This document shows positions 16,396 through 26,944 of a DNA stretch of 29,361 bases, piece after piece; the first letter of the stretch is position 1; each line of letters starts with the position of its first letter. This DNA is from CAYPZL01 sp964415045 (GTDB lineage: Bacteria > Planctomycetota > Phycisphaerae > Sedimentisphaerales > Anaerobacaceae). The notes beneath the pieces were generated by a model. The model had not been told where the DNA came from, searched no databases, and worked only from the letters and a program-made list of their open reading frames with translations. The stretch is from NCBI GenBank assembly GCA_964415045.1, contig CAYPZL010000058.1:1-29361 (forward strand), in the 5' to 3' direction. The position numbers and the translations under genes are program-made.

Positions 16396-16410
16396 TGGCA
16401 CAAGGTTTGC
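16396..16410 (+). promoter_or_regulatory. Sigma-54-type promoter
   Basis: TGGCAC, five bases, then TTGC matches the -24/-12 sigma-54 consensus, with GG and GC correctly 12 bp apart. It points to the right, where there is no plus-strand gene; transcription would enter hsdR antisense. It could drive a small RNA or be a chance match. Confidence 0.4.
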
Positions 16411-16430
16411 GATGGCCAGCGGGCCGGCTG

Positions 16431-16464
16431 GTAGATGAGTAGATGGGTAGAAGAGCAGATGAGG
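16431..16464 (-). repeat. Inverted copy of the 3659-3700 repeat
   Basis: This 34-nt purine-rich sequence is the reverse complement of the repeat at 3659-3700, with two mismatches in the first 24 nt and one 8-nt unit missing. It lies downstream of hsdR. Confidence 0.55.
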
Positions 16465-16601
16465 GAAGTATTAGGGCAAGTGATCGAACAATAAGAACAA
16501 CTTATGGCGTGGGTGCTCACCACAGAGACACGGAGAGGAGATAATGCAGAGCAGAATGCGAAACGACGAAGGCCGTAGAGGACGCGAAGGGAGAGACGGC
16601 G

Positions 16602-19678
<3,077 letters not shown>

Positions 19679-19682
<4 letters not shown>

Positions 19683-20326
19683 CGTCTCTTTCGCCTTTCG
19701 CTGCGCACCCGGTAGAGGCGCTCGGTGAAGCCGCCCTCGGTCTCGAAGGCGGCCGCTTGTGCTTGCAAGTGGCGGTCCAGGAGATGGCAGCACAGGTTCA
19801 GCAGCGACAACGCCGCATTGGCTACCAGCTCGGCCGAGCTCGGCACGGACGCGCACGGACTGTCACCGACCGTCACGGACTCCTGCGTCTGTGCCCGTCC
19901 GTGCTTGCCCGTGGTTGTCCTTGCCCGCTCGCGCTCGTCCTGGACCCAGCGCTGCACCTGCTCCAGCGTTGCGCAGCGCTTCGCCTTGAACCGCACGAGC
20001 GCCGGATGCTGCGGGGGCCACTGCGCCAGGCTGTGCTGGCGCAGGAAATCCTCATAGTCCAGGCGCAGCTCTTCCAGGCTGGCACGCGCTACGTTGGTGA
20101 GCTTGAGCTCGGTCTTCTTGGAGGTGCCGGAGGCCTGGCTGCCTTCGGCGATGTTCTGCACGCCCGACCGCGCCGCCTGCACCATCTGATCGCGGGTCCG
20201 GCTGCGCCTCTCGATGTACCGCTCGCTGAAACGCACCGTCACGTCATAGATCAACTGGCCCACCCGGAAGCTCTTGAGCTTGCGGTACCCGCCATGAGCC
20301 GGTATCAGTTGCTCCCGCTCCGACAT
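19679..20326 (-). CDS. Four-helix-bundle protein with suffix domain, in the hsd operon
   Basis: A 215-residue protein. The first ~100 residues are a four-helix bundle of the 23S-rRNA intervening-sequence type (QMVQAARSGVQNIAEGSQAS, then LTNVARASLEELRLDYEDFL). The rest matches my recollection of a 'four helix bundle suffix' domain (LLNLCCHLLDRHLQAQ and a basic end). Between them, residues about 131-162 are low-complexity and polar (GKHGRAQTQESVTVGDSPC) and are encoded by repeated GTCCGTGCCC-like DNA, as in the hsdS tail. It starts 3 nt after hsdS and overlaps hsdR by 4 nt, so it is part of the operon. Function unknown; a nucleic-acid or complex-assembly role is only a guess. Confidence 0.8.
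19843..19920 (+). repeat. CACGGAC/GCCCGTCC repeat block inside the four-helix-suffix gene
   Basis: CACGGAC recurs three times (near 19844, 19854 and 19874), followed by GCCCGTCCGTGCTTGCCCGT. The block encodes the low-complexity linker of the protein and resembles the repeat at the hsdS 3' end. Confidence 0.5.
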
Positions 20327-20329
20327 CTC

Positions 20330-21676
20330 TCACACCCCCTCCCGGCAACCGTCCGTGTCCGTCCCTGCCCGTCCCCCGCCCTCCAAGACCCCCGCCGCAC
20401 CCGAAACGCGCAACTGACCCGACAACAACTTCGGAAGCAACGTGTCACGAAGCGACGCAAGCGTCCGGGACTCGGCTCGGCTCATCGCTGCTCGCTCGTA
20501 GAATGGCGCGCATATCCTCTGGTACTCGTCAATGAGCTCGCCCGGCGGTAGTACAACGGGATACTCTGCAATCACGTCAGGCCGCACAGCCGGATAGGCT
20601 CCTCCGTCGGCCATCAGACCAAGATATTCGAAGACGGTGGGCAGGGACAAAGCCGAGTGTAGGAATGCCCATCTCCCAGGATGTGGTGTCAGCACGGCAA
20701 AACCTGTTGATGCAACCAGATTCTCCGGAGGATGCAGACATAGGAAATAGGCTTGCCGTTCTGGCCTAACTGTGGACAGGACTGTGTCTCCGTGGCGCAA
20801 TCGACGCCGCGCACGACTTGGCTCATCGCCGCGTCGATAGAGCGAGGTGGCATCCACATTGCCACAGTGTACCTGCGAGATTTCCACATATTCGATGGTG
20901 GCAAGGGGATCATTCTTCGCCAGCGTCCACGCGTTGATTTCTGAAATATCGCTGATGGTGCCCACCTTCCACCCCTTCGGTATCGGGCCGATGGTGGAGG
21001 GTTGGAAGGCGTTGGGGAAGAGGCGGGCGATTTCTTTGGTCATGGCGTGCGGCCTGCGGCCGGCGGCTTTGGCCCGGACGGGATCGAAATCCACAAACCA
21101 GCTCCGAAACAACGCCCGTGCCAGCGACTCCAACGTCCCATTCATCCGACGATGCAACTCGATCTTGTCGTCCAACGTACCCAGAATGTGAGCGATGGCT
21201 TTTTGCTCGCGGAGAGGAGGGACTCTGATCGGAAACCGTGGAAACTCAATGAGGGGGATTCTATCAACGGTGCTGCCATGCACCGTGTATGCCCGTAGAG
21301 TCTGCTGAAATTCTGGTGCCAAGAAAGCATATAGAAGAAAACGCGGGGCCACCTTCTCTTCATCGGGACGCATCAATGCCATCCGTCGCCCCAGACAACA
21401 CTTGAGCCCTCGGGGGATCAGTCCGGCCTCTCCAAGACGCGTCTCATAGGAAAAGACAATGTCATTCGCGCGTGGCGTGATGCGTCTTGTCCATCTGATG
21501 AAATCCTCTTCAGATAGGTGCGCCGATCCGGTGGTGTCGATTCTACCGTTAGACAAGCAGGATATACCGAGAAAGACAGGGCCGGCCATCGTCTTCTTAG
21601 GGGTGGCATGAGGCCCATCATAGATGCCCTCACACAGGTCACCGATGCAGACGCGTTTCCAGGAATCAATCGCCAT
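20330..21676 (-). CDS. hsdS: Type I restriction specificity subunit HsdS
   Basis: A 448-residue HsdS with two target-recognition domains (about 1-155 and 230-385). They are separated by a conserved helical spacer (PPLREQKAIAHILGTLDDK, then LARALFRSWFVDFDPVRAK), and a second conserved region ends LLPKLLSGQLRV (413-424). Each TRD reads half of the bipartite target. The first 11 nt overlap the end of hsdM. After residue 424 the family normally stops; here a Gly/Thr/Asp-rich tail of 24 residues (GGGRAGTDTDGCREGV) follows, encoded by GTCCGTGCCC-type repeats. The TRD-coding DNA looks less GC-rich than the conserved parts, as expected for exchanged specificity cassettes. Target sequence cannot be predicted from here. 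Confidence 0.93.
   Translation of the reverse strand: MAIDSWKRVCIGDLCEGIYDGPHATPKKTMAGPVFLGISCLSNGRIDTTGSAHLSEEDFIRWTRRITPRANDIVFSYETRLGEAGLIPRGLKCCLGRRMALMRPDEEKVAPRFLLYAFLAPEFQQTLRAYTVHGSTVDRIPLIEFPRFPIRVPPLREQKAIAHILGTLDDKIELHRRMNGTLESLARALFRSWFVDFDPVRAKAAGRRPHAMTKEIARLFPNAFQPSTIGPIPKGWKVGTISDISEINAWTLAKNDPLATIEYVEISQVHCGNVDATSLYRRGDEPSRARRRLRHGDTVLSTVRPERQAYFLCLHPPENLVASTGFAVLTPHPGRWAFLHSALSLPTVFEYLGLMADGGAYPAVRPDVIAEYPVVLPPGELIDEYQRICAPFYERAAMSRAESRTLASLRDTLLPKLLSGQLRVSGAAGVLEGGGRAGTDTDGCREGV
20351..20375 (+). repeat. GTCCGTGTCC/CTGCCC minisatellite-like repeat in hsdS 3' end
   Basis: Short units of GTCCGT and GTCCCTGCCC follow each other here and encode the low-complexity HsdS tail. 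Related units occur at 19843-19920 inside the next gene. Confidence 0.5.
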
Positions 21677-23249
21677 AGCCCAATCCCTTCAGATTGGTCT
21701 TGATGACTTTTTCGAGTTTGGCGGATTCGGCGAATTGTTCCTTTAGTTGTTTTGTCAGTCGTTTCATTTTCAGGTCGAAGGGTTCGTCGTCTTCCTGGAT
21801 ATCTGCGGCGCCGACGTAGCGGCCGGGTGTGAGGACGTAGTTGTGTGACTGGATTTCTTCGTTGGTGGCGGATTTGCAGAAGCCGGGGACATCCTTATAC
21901 TTGCCGGCGTCCTTTTCGCCGCGCCAGGCGTGGTAGGTGGTCGCGATTTTGCGAATATCCTCGTCGGTAAGCTCGCGGTGCGTCCGGTCGATCATGGTTC
22001 CCATCTTCCGCGCGTCGATGAAGAGGGTCTGGTCCCGGCGGTCGCGGAATTTGCCGTTGCCCTTGTTGCGAGCGACGAACCAGAGGCAGGCGGGGATTTG
22101 CGTGCCGTAGAACAACTGGCCGGGCAGGGCGATCATGCAATCGACGAGGTTGGCCTCGATGATGTTCCTGCGAATTTCGCCTTCGCCGCTGGTGTTGGAG
22201 GACATCGAGCCGTTGGCCAGGACGAAGCCCGCGATGCCCGTGGGCGAGAGATGGTGGATCATGTGCTGGACCCAGGCGAAGTTGGCGTTGCCCGCCGGCG
22301 GCGCGCCGTACTTCCAGCGGATATCACCCTTGAGTCGCTCGGCGCCCCATTCCTTCATATTGAAGGGCGGATTGGCGAGGATGAAGTCGGCCTTGAGGTC
22401 TTTGTGCAGATCGTTGTGGAAGCTGTCGGCGTTGTGCGGCCCGAGATCGGTCTCGATACCCCGGATGGCCAAGTTCATTTTGGCAAGCTGCCAGGTGGTG
22501 GGGTTGGATTCCTGGCCGTAGATGGAGATGTCGGTGAGCTTGCCGCCGTGACTGAGGATGAATTCCTCGCTCTGGACGAACATGCCGCTGGAGCCGCAAC
22601 AAGGGTCGTAGACGCGGCCGTGGTAGGGCTCGATCATTTCGACGAGCAGGCGGACGATGCATCGGGGCGTGTAGAACTCGCCGCCCTTCTTGCCTTCGGC
22701 ACTGGCGAACTGGCCCAGGAAGTACTCATAGACCCGCCCGAGAACGTCCTTGGAGCGGTCTTCTTTGGTGCCGAAGCCGATGGTGCTGATCAGGTCGATC
22801 AACTCGCCCAGGGTCCGCTTGTCCAGCGCCGGGCGGGCGTAGTTCTTGGGCAGAATGCCCTTGAGCGAGCGGTTGGCCTTCTCGATGGCGACCATGGCGT
22901 CGTCGATGAGCTTGCCGATGGTCGGTTGTTTGGCGTGGGCCTGGAAGTTCTGCCAGCGGGCGGATTTGGGGACCCAGAAGACGTTTTCGCCGGTGTATTC
23001 GTCGCGGTCCTCGGGGTCGGCGTAGGGCTCGTTGAGAAGCTCGGCGCGGCGTTGCTCGAAGGCGTCGGAGATGTACTTGAGGAAGATCAGGCCCAGGACG
23101 ACGTGCTTGTACTCGGCCGCGTCCATGTGGCCCCGCAGCTTGTCCGCCGCCTGCCACAGCGTTTGCTCGAAGCCGAGGACGGCGCCGTTGGTCTGACATT
23201 TTTTGGTCTTCTGCCCGCGAGCGGGACGCGACTTCTTCTTCCTGGCCAT
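21666..23249 (-). CDS. hsdM: Type I restriction methyltransferase subunit HsdM
   Basis: A 527-residue N6-adenine methyltransferase. The N-terminal HsdM domain (LWQAADKLRGHMDAAEYKHV) is followed by SAM-binding motif I DPCCGSSGMF (215-224) and the catalytic NPPF (293-296). The C-terminal part includes NYVLTPGRYVG, typical of HsdM. It begins with a basic tail (MARKKKSRPARGQK). ATG at 23249 has AGAGG about 7 nt upstream. It is the first gene of the hsd operon and its end overlaps hsdS. It methylates the target that HsdS reads and completes the protective methylase. Confidence 0.95.
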   Translation of the reverse strand: MARKKKSRPARGQKTKKCQTNGAVLGFEQTLWQAADKLRGHMDAAEYKHVVLGLIFLKYISDAFEQRRAELLNEPYADPEDRDEYTGENVFWVPKSARWQNFQAHAKQPTIGKLIDDAMVAIEKANRSLKGILPKNYARPALDKRTLGELIDLISTIGFGTKEDRSKDVLGRVYEYFLGQFASAEGKKGGEFYTPRCIVRLLVEMIEPYHGRVYDPCCGSSGMFVQSEEFILSHGGKLTDISIYGQESNPTTWQLAKMNLAIRGIETDLGPHNADSFHNDLHKDLKADFILANPPFNMKEWGAERLKGDIRWKYGAPPAGNANFAWVQHMIHHLSPTGIAGFVLANGSMSSNTSGEGEIRRNIIEANLVDCMIALPGQLFYGTQIPACLWFVARNKGNGKFRDRRDQTLFIDARKMGTMIDRTHRELTDEDIRKIATTYHAWRGEKDAGKYKDVPGFCKSATNEEIQSHNYVLTPGRYVGAADIQEDDEPFDLKMKRLTKQLKEQFAESAKLEKVIKTNLKGLGYGD

Positions 23250-23435
23250 GGGTTTGCCTCTGCGAAGTTGCCGATGCGTTCATTTCCTACCCTATAATGT
23301 CACAGGCAGCGGGGGATTTGTAAAGAGAAATCGGGCCGGGAAGCCGGCGAGGGCCGGCCGCTGGAATGAAAGCGTTGCATGTGGGGGGGGAGTGGTTATT
23401 ATGTTTGAAAAATTCGCGGCGGGGCCGCGTGGTTG
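23250..23435. promoter_or_regulatory. Divergent promoter region between hsdM and the E2 gene
   Basis: TATAAT at 23293-23298 on the plus strand is a perfect -10 box, but the nearest -35-like sequence (TTGCCG) is 19 nt away. On the minus strand TTTACA (23319-23324) and CATTAT (23294-23299) face hsdM with the same 19-nt spacing. The two candidate promoters share one AT-rich core. Confidence 0.4.
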
Positions 23436-24164
23436 GTGAAGATGGAGGTTGTACTGGATAGTCGAATGCAGAAAGAGGTGCCGCTGTCGCGGATTCAGGG
23501 TCTGATCGCCCGGCGGATGCTGGCGTCGAAGCGGAGCAAGCCGTGCTTCTATTTGGAGGCGCAGGCGGACGTGACGGACCTGATGGGTATGCGGCACAAG
23601 CTGAGCAAGGCGCTGGGTGTGAAGATCACGAGCAACGCGTTTTTCATCCACGCGCTGGCGCTGGCGGTGCGGCGGTATCCGCTGATGGTGGGTCGGTACG
23701 TGGCCCCGGAAGCGGGCGGCGGTGCCGCGGCGATCGAGGTCGCGGCGAATATCAACGTGGGGTACGCGGTCAATACGGCGCGGGGCCTGATCGCGCCGGT
23801 GGTCAAGCACGCGGAGCGCAAGTCGCTGGCCGAGATCGCGGCCGAGGAGAAGCGGCTCACGGCCGCAGCGCGCAGCAACAAGCTGACCCTGGCCGACCTG
23901 GAGGGCGAGACGATCGCGCTGAGCAACCTCGGGGCCTACGACATCGACGCGTTTTTGGGGATCGTGCCGCCGCCGGCCAGCGCGATCCTGAGCGTGGGGA
24001 AGGTCGCGCCGGCGGTGGTGGTTCGGGAGGGGCAGCCGACGATGCGGCGGCTGGCGAGCCTGTCGCTGGCGGTGGACCATCGGATCGTCGCCGGCGACTA
24101 CGCGGCCGGCTTCCTGCAGTATATCATTGAGGAGCTGAAGGCTCCCAAACAACTCATCGCATAA
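23436..24164 (+). CDS. Stand-alone 2-oxoacid dehydrogenase E2 catalytic domain
   Basis: A ~242-residue acyltransferase domain of the E2 family with no lipoyl or E1/E3-binding domain. Family features include IQGLIARRMLASKRSKP, ITSNAFFIHALALAVR, NINVGYAVNTARGLIAPVV, LSNLGAYDIDAFLGIVPPPASAILSVG (quoted as adjoining segments) and DHRIVAGDYAA. The catalytic His (about 215) is kept, but the HxxxDG motif has Ala in place of Asp, so ordinary acetyl transfer is uncertain. GTG at 23436 is chosen because it overlaps the stop of a 12-codon upstream frame; ATG at 23442 or TTG at 23433 are alternatives. It may act with a separate lipoyl protein, or be a structural or moonlighting trimer. No E1, E3 or lipoyl gene is in the window. 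Confidence 0.8.
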   Translation: MKMEVVLDSRMQKEVPLSRIQGLIARRMLASKRSKPCFYLEAQADVTDLMGMRHKLSKALGVKITSNAFFIHALALAVRRYPLMVGRYVAPEAGGGAAAIEVAANINVGYAVNTARGLIAPVVKHAERKSLAEIAAEEKRLTAAARSNKLTLADLEGETIALSNLGAYDIDAFLGIVPPPASAILSVGKVAPAVVVREGQPTMRRLASLSLAVDHRIVAGDYAAGFLQYIIEELKAPKQLIA

Positions 24165-24176
24165 GGAGGAACACAG

Positions 24177-25085
24177 ATGTACGACCGTGCAAGAGAGAGA
24201 CGGTGTTTCCTTGTCGCGACGTTGCTGGCGCTCGCGTGGGCTGGCGTGGCGGCCGCGGCGGGTCCGCAGGTGGAGAACCTGTGGCCGGCGGCGGCGCCGG
24301 GGGCCAAAGGCGACGCCGAGGGCGACGTTCCGACGCTGACGATCTATCTGCCGCCGAAGGCCAAGGCGACCGGTGCGGCGGTGGTGATCTGTCCCGGCGG
24401 CGGGTACGGGCACCTCGCCATGGACCACGAGGGGCACCAGATCGCCCAGTGGCTCAACTCGTTCGGCGTGGCCGGCTTTATCGTGAAGTACCGGCATCGC
24501 AACAGCGGGGCCGGCTACGGGCATCCGGCGCCGCTGCAGGACGCCCAGCGAGCAATTCGGACGGTCCGCCGCCGGGCCGAAGAATGGGGGATCAAGCCGG
24601 ACCGGATCGGGATCATCGGCTTTTCGGCGGGCGGGCACCTGGCCTCCACGGCGGTGACGCACTACAACGACCGGGTGTACGACGCGCGCGACGAGATCGA
24701 CAAGGCCAGCGCGCGGCCGGACTTCGGCATCCTGATCTACCCGGTGATTTCGTTGGCGGCGCCGTACACGCACGGCGGCTCGGGGCGCAACCTGCTCGGG
24801 CCTCATCCCGACAAGGAGCTGCTGGCGAGCCTCTCGAACGAAACGCAGGTGACGCCCGAGACGCCGCCGACGTTTCTGCTGGCGACGTGGGAGGACAAGG
24901 TCGTGCCGGCCGAGAACAGCATCTACTTCTACCTCGCGCTGCGCAAGGCCGGGGTGCCGGCGGAGATGCACGTGTTCCTCAAAGGGCGACACGGGTTCGG
25001 GCTGGGCAAGAGCCTCGGCGCGGTCTCGGCCTGGCCGACGCTCTGTCAGAAATGGATGGACAACCTGGGGGTGCTGAAGAAGTGA
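24177..25085 (+). CDS. Secreted alpha/beta hydrolase (esterase/lipase, BD-FAE-like)
   Basis: A 302-residue alpha/beta hydrolase. An N-terminal signal peptide (CFLVATLLALAWAGVAAAAG) predicts export. The oxyanion loop is CPGGGYGHL, the nucleophile Ser150 sits in GFSAGGH, the acid is Asp240 (WEDKVVP) and the His is His272 (GRHGFGL). This pattern matches esterases of the BD-FAE/acetyl-xylan-esterase kind, often active on acylated polysaccharides (family knowledge). It starts 12 nt after the E2 stop with a strong AAGGAGG site, so the two are probably cotranscribed, although their functions are not obviously linked. The substrate cannot be told from sequence. Confidence 0.88.
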   Translation: MYDRARERRCFLVATLLALAWAGVAAAAGPQVENLWPAAAPGAKGDAEGDVPTLTIYLPPKAKATGAAVVICPGGGYGHLAMDHEGHQIAQWLNSFGVAGFIVKYRHRNSGAGYGHPAPLQDAQRAIRTVRRRAEEWGIKPDRIGIIGFSAGGHLASTAVTHYNDRVYDARDEIDKASARPDFGILIYPVISLAAPYTHGGSGRNLLGPHPDKELLASLSNETQVTPETPPTFLLATWEDKVVPAENSIYFYLALRKAGVPAEMHVFLKGRHGFGLGKSLGAVSAWPTLCQKWMDNLGVLKK

Positions 25086-25181
25086 GCGTCTTATGAGTGG
25101 GATTGTAAAGGCGGGTTTGCTTGCGATAGCGACATCTCTGGCGGTCGCGAGCGTTTCGCGCGGCGCTGCGGGGCGGCGCGG

Positions 25182-26375
25182 TTATGGCGTAGCCGGGTCG
25201 TTCGGGGGGCCCGGGTCGGGGTCGCCGGGCGTTTCGGACGGGTCAGGCTCGGGGGCGGTCCAGAGGGGCTGGGGCCAGTAGCAGCGGGGGGCGGGCAGGT
25301 TGACCGAGCGGATTTCGATGGGTGGGTCCTGGGGCGGTTGGGATGGGGGATTTTCGATTGGGGATTGGGGACTGGGGATTTCGGATGGATGGTCCTCTGT
25401 AGAGGCCCCGGCGCGCGGGGGTGCCTGTCCGGATGATTCGTCAGCATCGGACACAGCCGGTCCGTCGGAAGGGCAACCACGGGGGGGTGCCCCTACGTGT
25501 CGCGCAGGGGCAGTGTCGGCAGGGTCCTCGTGCCCACGTTGCGGTTCGGCGGCGGAATCGCTTGGGGTTTCGGGCTCCCCGGGTTCGGGGTCGAGGCCGA
25601 GCATGTATCGGGCGACCTTGCGGTAGTCCTGGGCGCCGTTGCAGGTGGGGTCGTACTCGAAGATGGTCTGGCCGTAGCTGGGGGCCTCGGCCAGCTTGAT
25701 GTTCCTGCGGATGAACGTCGGCAGGACCTCGGCCCCGGCCCAGGCGCTGTCGGTGCCGCGGGCGGCCTCGAGAAACCGTTCGATATCGGCCCGGACCTCG
25801 CCCGGCAGCGAGGCCCGCGTGTCGAACATGCACAGGAGCACGCCAGCGACCTTGAGCGCGGGGTTGATCCGTTTGTTGACGAGATCGACCGTCTGGAGGA
25901 GCTTGCCGAATCCCTGCAGCGCCAGGAAGTGAGGCTGCAAGGGGATCAACACTTCCTCGGCGGCGGCCAGCGCGTTAAGCGTGAGCAGCCCGAGCGACGG
26001 GGCGCAGTCGATGAGGCAGTAGTCGAACTTGTCCCGGCTGGCCGCCAGGGCCTCGCGCAGGATGATCTCGCGACCGACGACGCTGACCAGCTCGGTCTCG
26101 GCGCCGACGAGATTGATGTTGGCTGCGAGGAGCCAGAGGTTCTGGCGGACGAACATGAGGCTTTGCTCGAAGCCGGCGGATTGGGTCAGCACCTCGTAGG
26201 AGCCGGCCTCGACGGCCTCGGGCTCGACGCCCAGGTGGATGGTCAGGTGGGCCTGCGGATCGAGGTCGATCACGACGACGTTCAGGCCGACGGCGGTCAG
26301 GGCCGCGGCCGTATTGACGACCGTGGTGGTCTTGCCCACCCCTCCTTTTTGGTTTAAGACCGCGATCGTTCTCAA
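25182..26375 (-). CDS. ParA/Soj-family ATPase with long low-complexity C-terminal tail
   Basis: A 397-residue protein. The first ~255 residues are a complete ParA/Soj ATPase: deviant Walker A KGGVGKTTT (10-18, signature Lys10), DLDPQ (37-41), DCAPSLG and the IFEYDPTCNGAQDYRKVARY C-terminal helix region. Typical Soj proteins end there. The remaining ~140 residues are Pro/Glu/Ser/Asp-rich, with IPSPQSPIENPPSQPPQDPP-like stretches, and are encoded by DNA that looks like intergenic repeat families. It starts with TTG at 26375, preceded by AAGGGTGA, 4 nt after the nusB stop. No parB or parS is seen, so it is an orphan ParA here. It may position cargo other than the chromosome. Confidence 0.85.
   Translation of the reverse strand: MRTIAVLNQKGGVGKTTTVVNTAAALTAVGLNVVVIDLDPQAHLTIHLGVEPEAVEAGSYEVLTQSAGFEQSLMFVRQNLWLLAANINLVGAETELVSVVGREIILREALAASRDKFDYCLIDCAPSLGLLTLNALAAAEEVLIPLQPHFLALQGFGKLLQTVDLVNKRINPALKVAGVLLCMFDTRASLPGEVRADIERFLEAARGTDSAWAGAEVLPTFIRRNIKLAEAPSYGQTIFEYDPTCNGAQDYRKVARYMLGLDPEPGEPETPSDSAAEPQRGHEDPADTAPARHVGAPPRGCPSDGPAVSDADESSGQAPPRAGASTEDHPSEIPSPQSPIENPPSQPPQDPPIEIRSVNLPAPRCYWPQPLWTAPEPDPSETPGDPDPGPPNDPATP
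25471..25500 (+). repeat. Palindromic repeat inside the parA tail coding region
   Basis: GGGCA and TGCCC flank a G-rich centre, and the sequence continues CCCCTACGTG. It resembles dispersed intergenic repeats (GGGGCACCCCC...), and a GATTGGGGATTGGGG-like tract follows at 25345-25380. Both encode part of the disordered tail. Confidence 0.4.
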
Positions 26376-26379
26376 TCCG

Positions 26380-26826
26380 TCACCCTTTCTCAGCAGGACC
26401 GTTTTGTTGTCCGGCCCGCAACTTCCTCAAGACGGCGTCCAGCACGCCGTTGACGAACGGCCCGGATTTCTCGGTACTGTATTTCTTCGCCAGCTCGATG
26501 GCCTCGTTGATCACCACCTTCGGCGGGATATCGGGACAGAAGGTCAACTGGTACACCGCCAGGCGCAGAATGCTCTTGTCTACGGGAGAGAGCCGGGAGA
26601 ATTGCCAGCGAATCGTGGAAGCCGCGATCTGCTCGTCACACTCGGTCAGATGGCCCCATGTCCCCTGTGTCCATTCCCAGGCGAGCCGGCGGGTGCGCTC
26701 GTCGCATTCGGCCTCGAAGAAGAACTCGCCCTGCAGGCGTTCGATCAGCTCGGTCCTCTGCACGTCAAGCTGATAGAGTGCCTGCATGGCAAGCTCCCTG
26801 GCCCGTGTTCGTTTGTCAATATGCAT
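26380..26826 (-). CDS. nusB: Transcription antitermination factor NusB
   Basis: 148 residues, the usual NusB length. RTRARELAMQALYQLDV opens the protein; SRLSPVDKSILRLAVYQLTF and VVINEAIELAKKYSTEKS, followed by FVNGVLDAVLRKL, are the conserved NusB C-terminal blocks. NusB binds boxA RNA with NusE in rRNA antitermination. The open frame extends upstream to a TTG at 26901, but that would add an atypical basic N terminus; ATG at 26826 is preferred, although no clear ribosome site precedes it. It lies between ribH and parA in one minus-strand unit; ribH-nusB pairing is common in bacteria. Confidence 0.93.
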   Translation of the reverse strand: MHIDKRTRARELAMQALYQLDVQRTELIERLQGEFFFEAECDERTRRLAWEWTQGTWGHLTECDEQIAASTIRWQFSRLSPVDKSILRLAVYQLTFCPDIPPKVVINEAIELAKKYSTEKSGPFVNGVLDAVLRKLRAGQQNGPAEKG

Positions 26827-26944
26827 TCGCGTGTTACTGTCCCTGCGCCGATGCGCTGCTTTCTTTCTTGTCGTTTCAATTCGCACGCGCGCCGATGCCA
26901 ACCGTCGCGACCCGGCGCCGGGCGGCTCTTTTCGGCCCGGGCAG

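Larger units (their letters stand above)
15897..16601. other. Gene-free stretch between hsdR and the secretion operon
   Basis: No confident gene is present. The stretch holds a C-rich tract (about 16255-16345, G-rich on the minus strand) with a quadruplex motif, a BlaI/MecI-type palindrome at 16367-16382, a sigma-54-like promoter at 16396-16410, a repeat at 16431-16464, and the dispersed-looking sequence CACCACAGAGACACGGAG near 16520. A minus-strand open frame ending at 15919 just before the kinase is only weakly supported. No clear intrinsic terminator for hsdR was seen. Confidence 0.6.

Noticed and set aside
21930..23297. A 455-codon plus-strand frame opposite hsdM
   Set aside because: The repetitive Gly/Val/Ala/Asp-rich translation has no motif; HsdM on the other strand is unambiguous.
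23292..24992. A 566-codon minus-strand frame across the E2 and hydrolase genes
   Set aside because: Its composition is Arg/His/Gln-rich with no domain; both plus-strand genes have clear family motifs and ribosome-site spacing.
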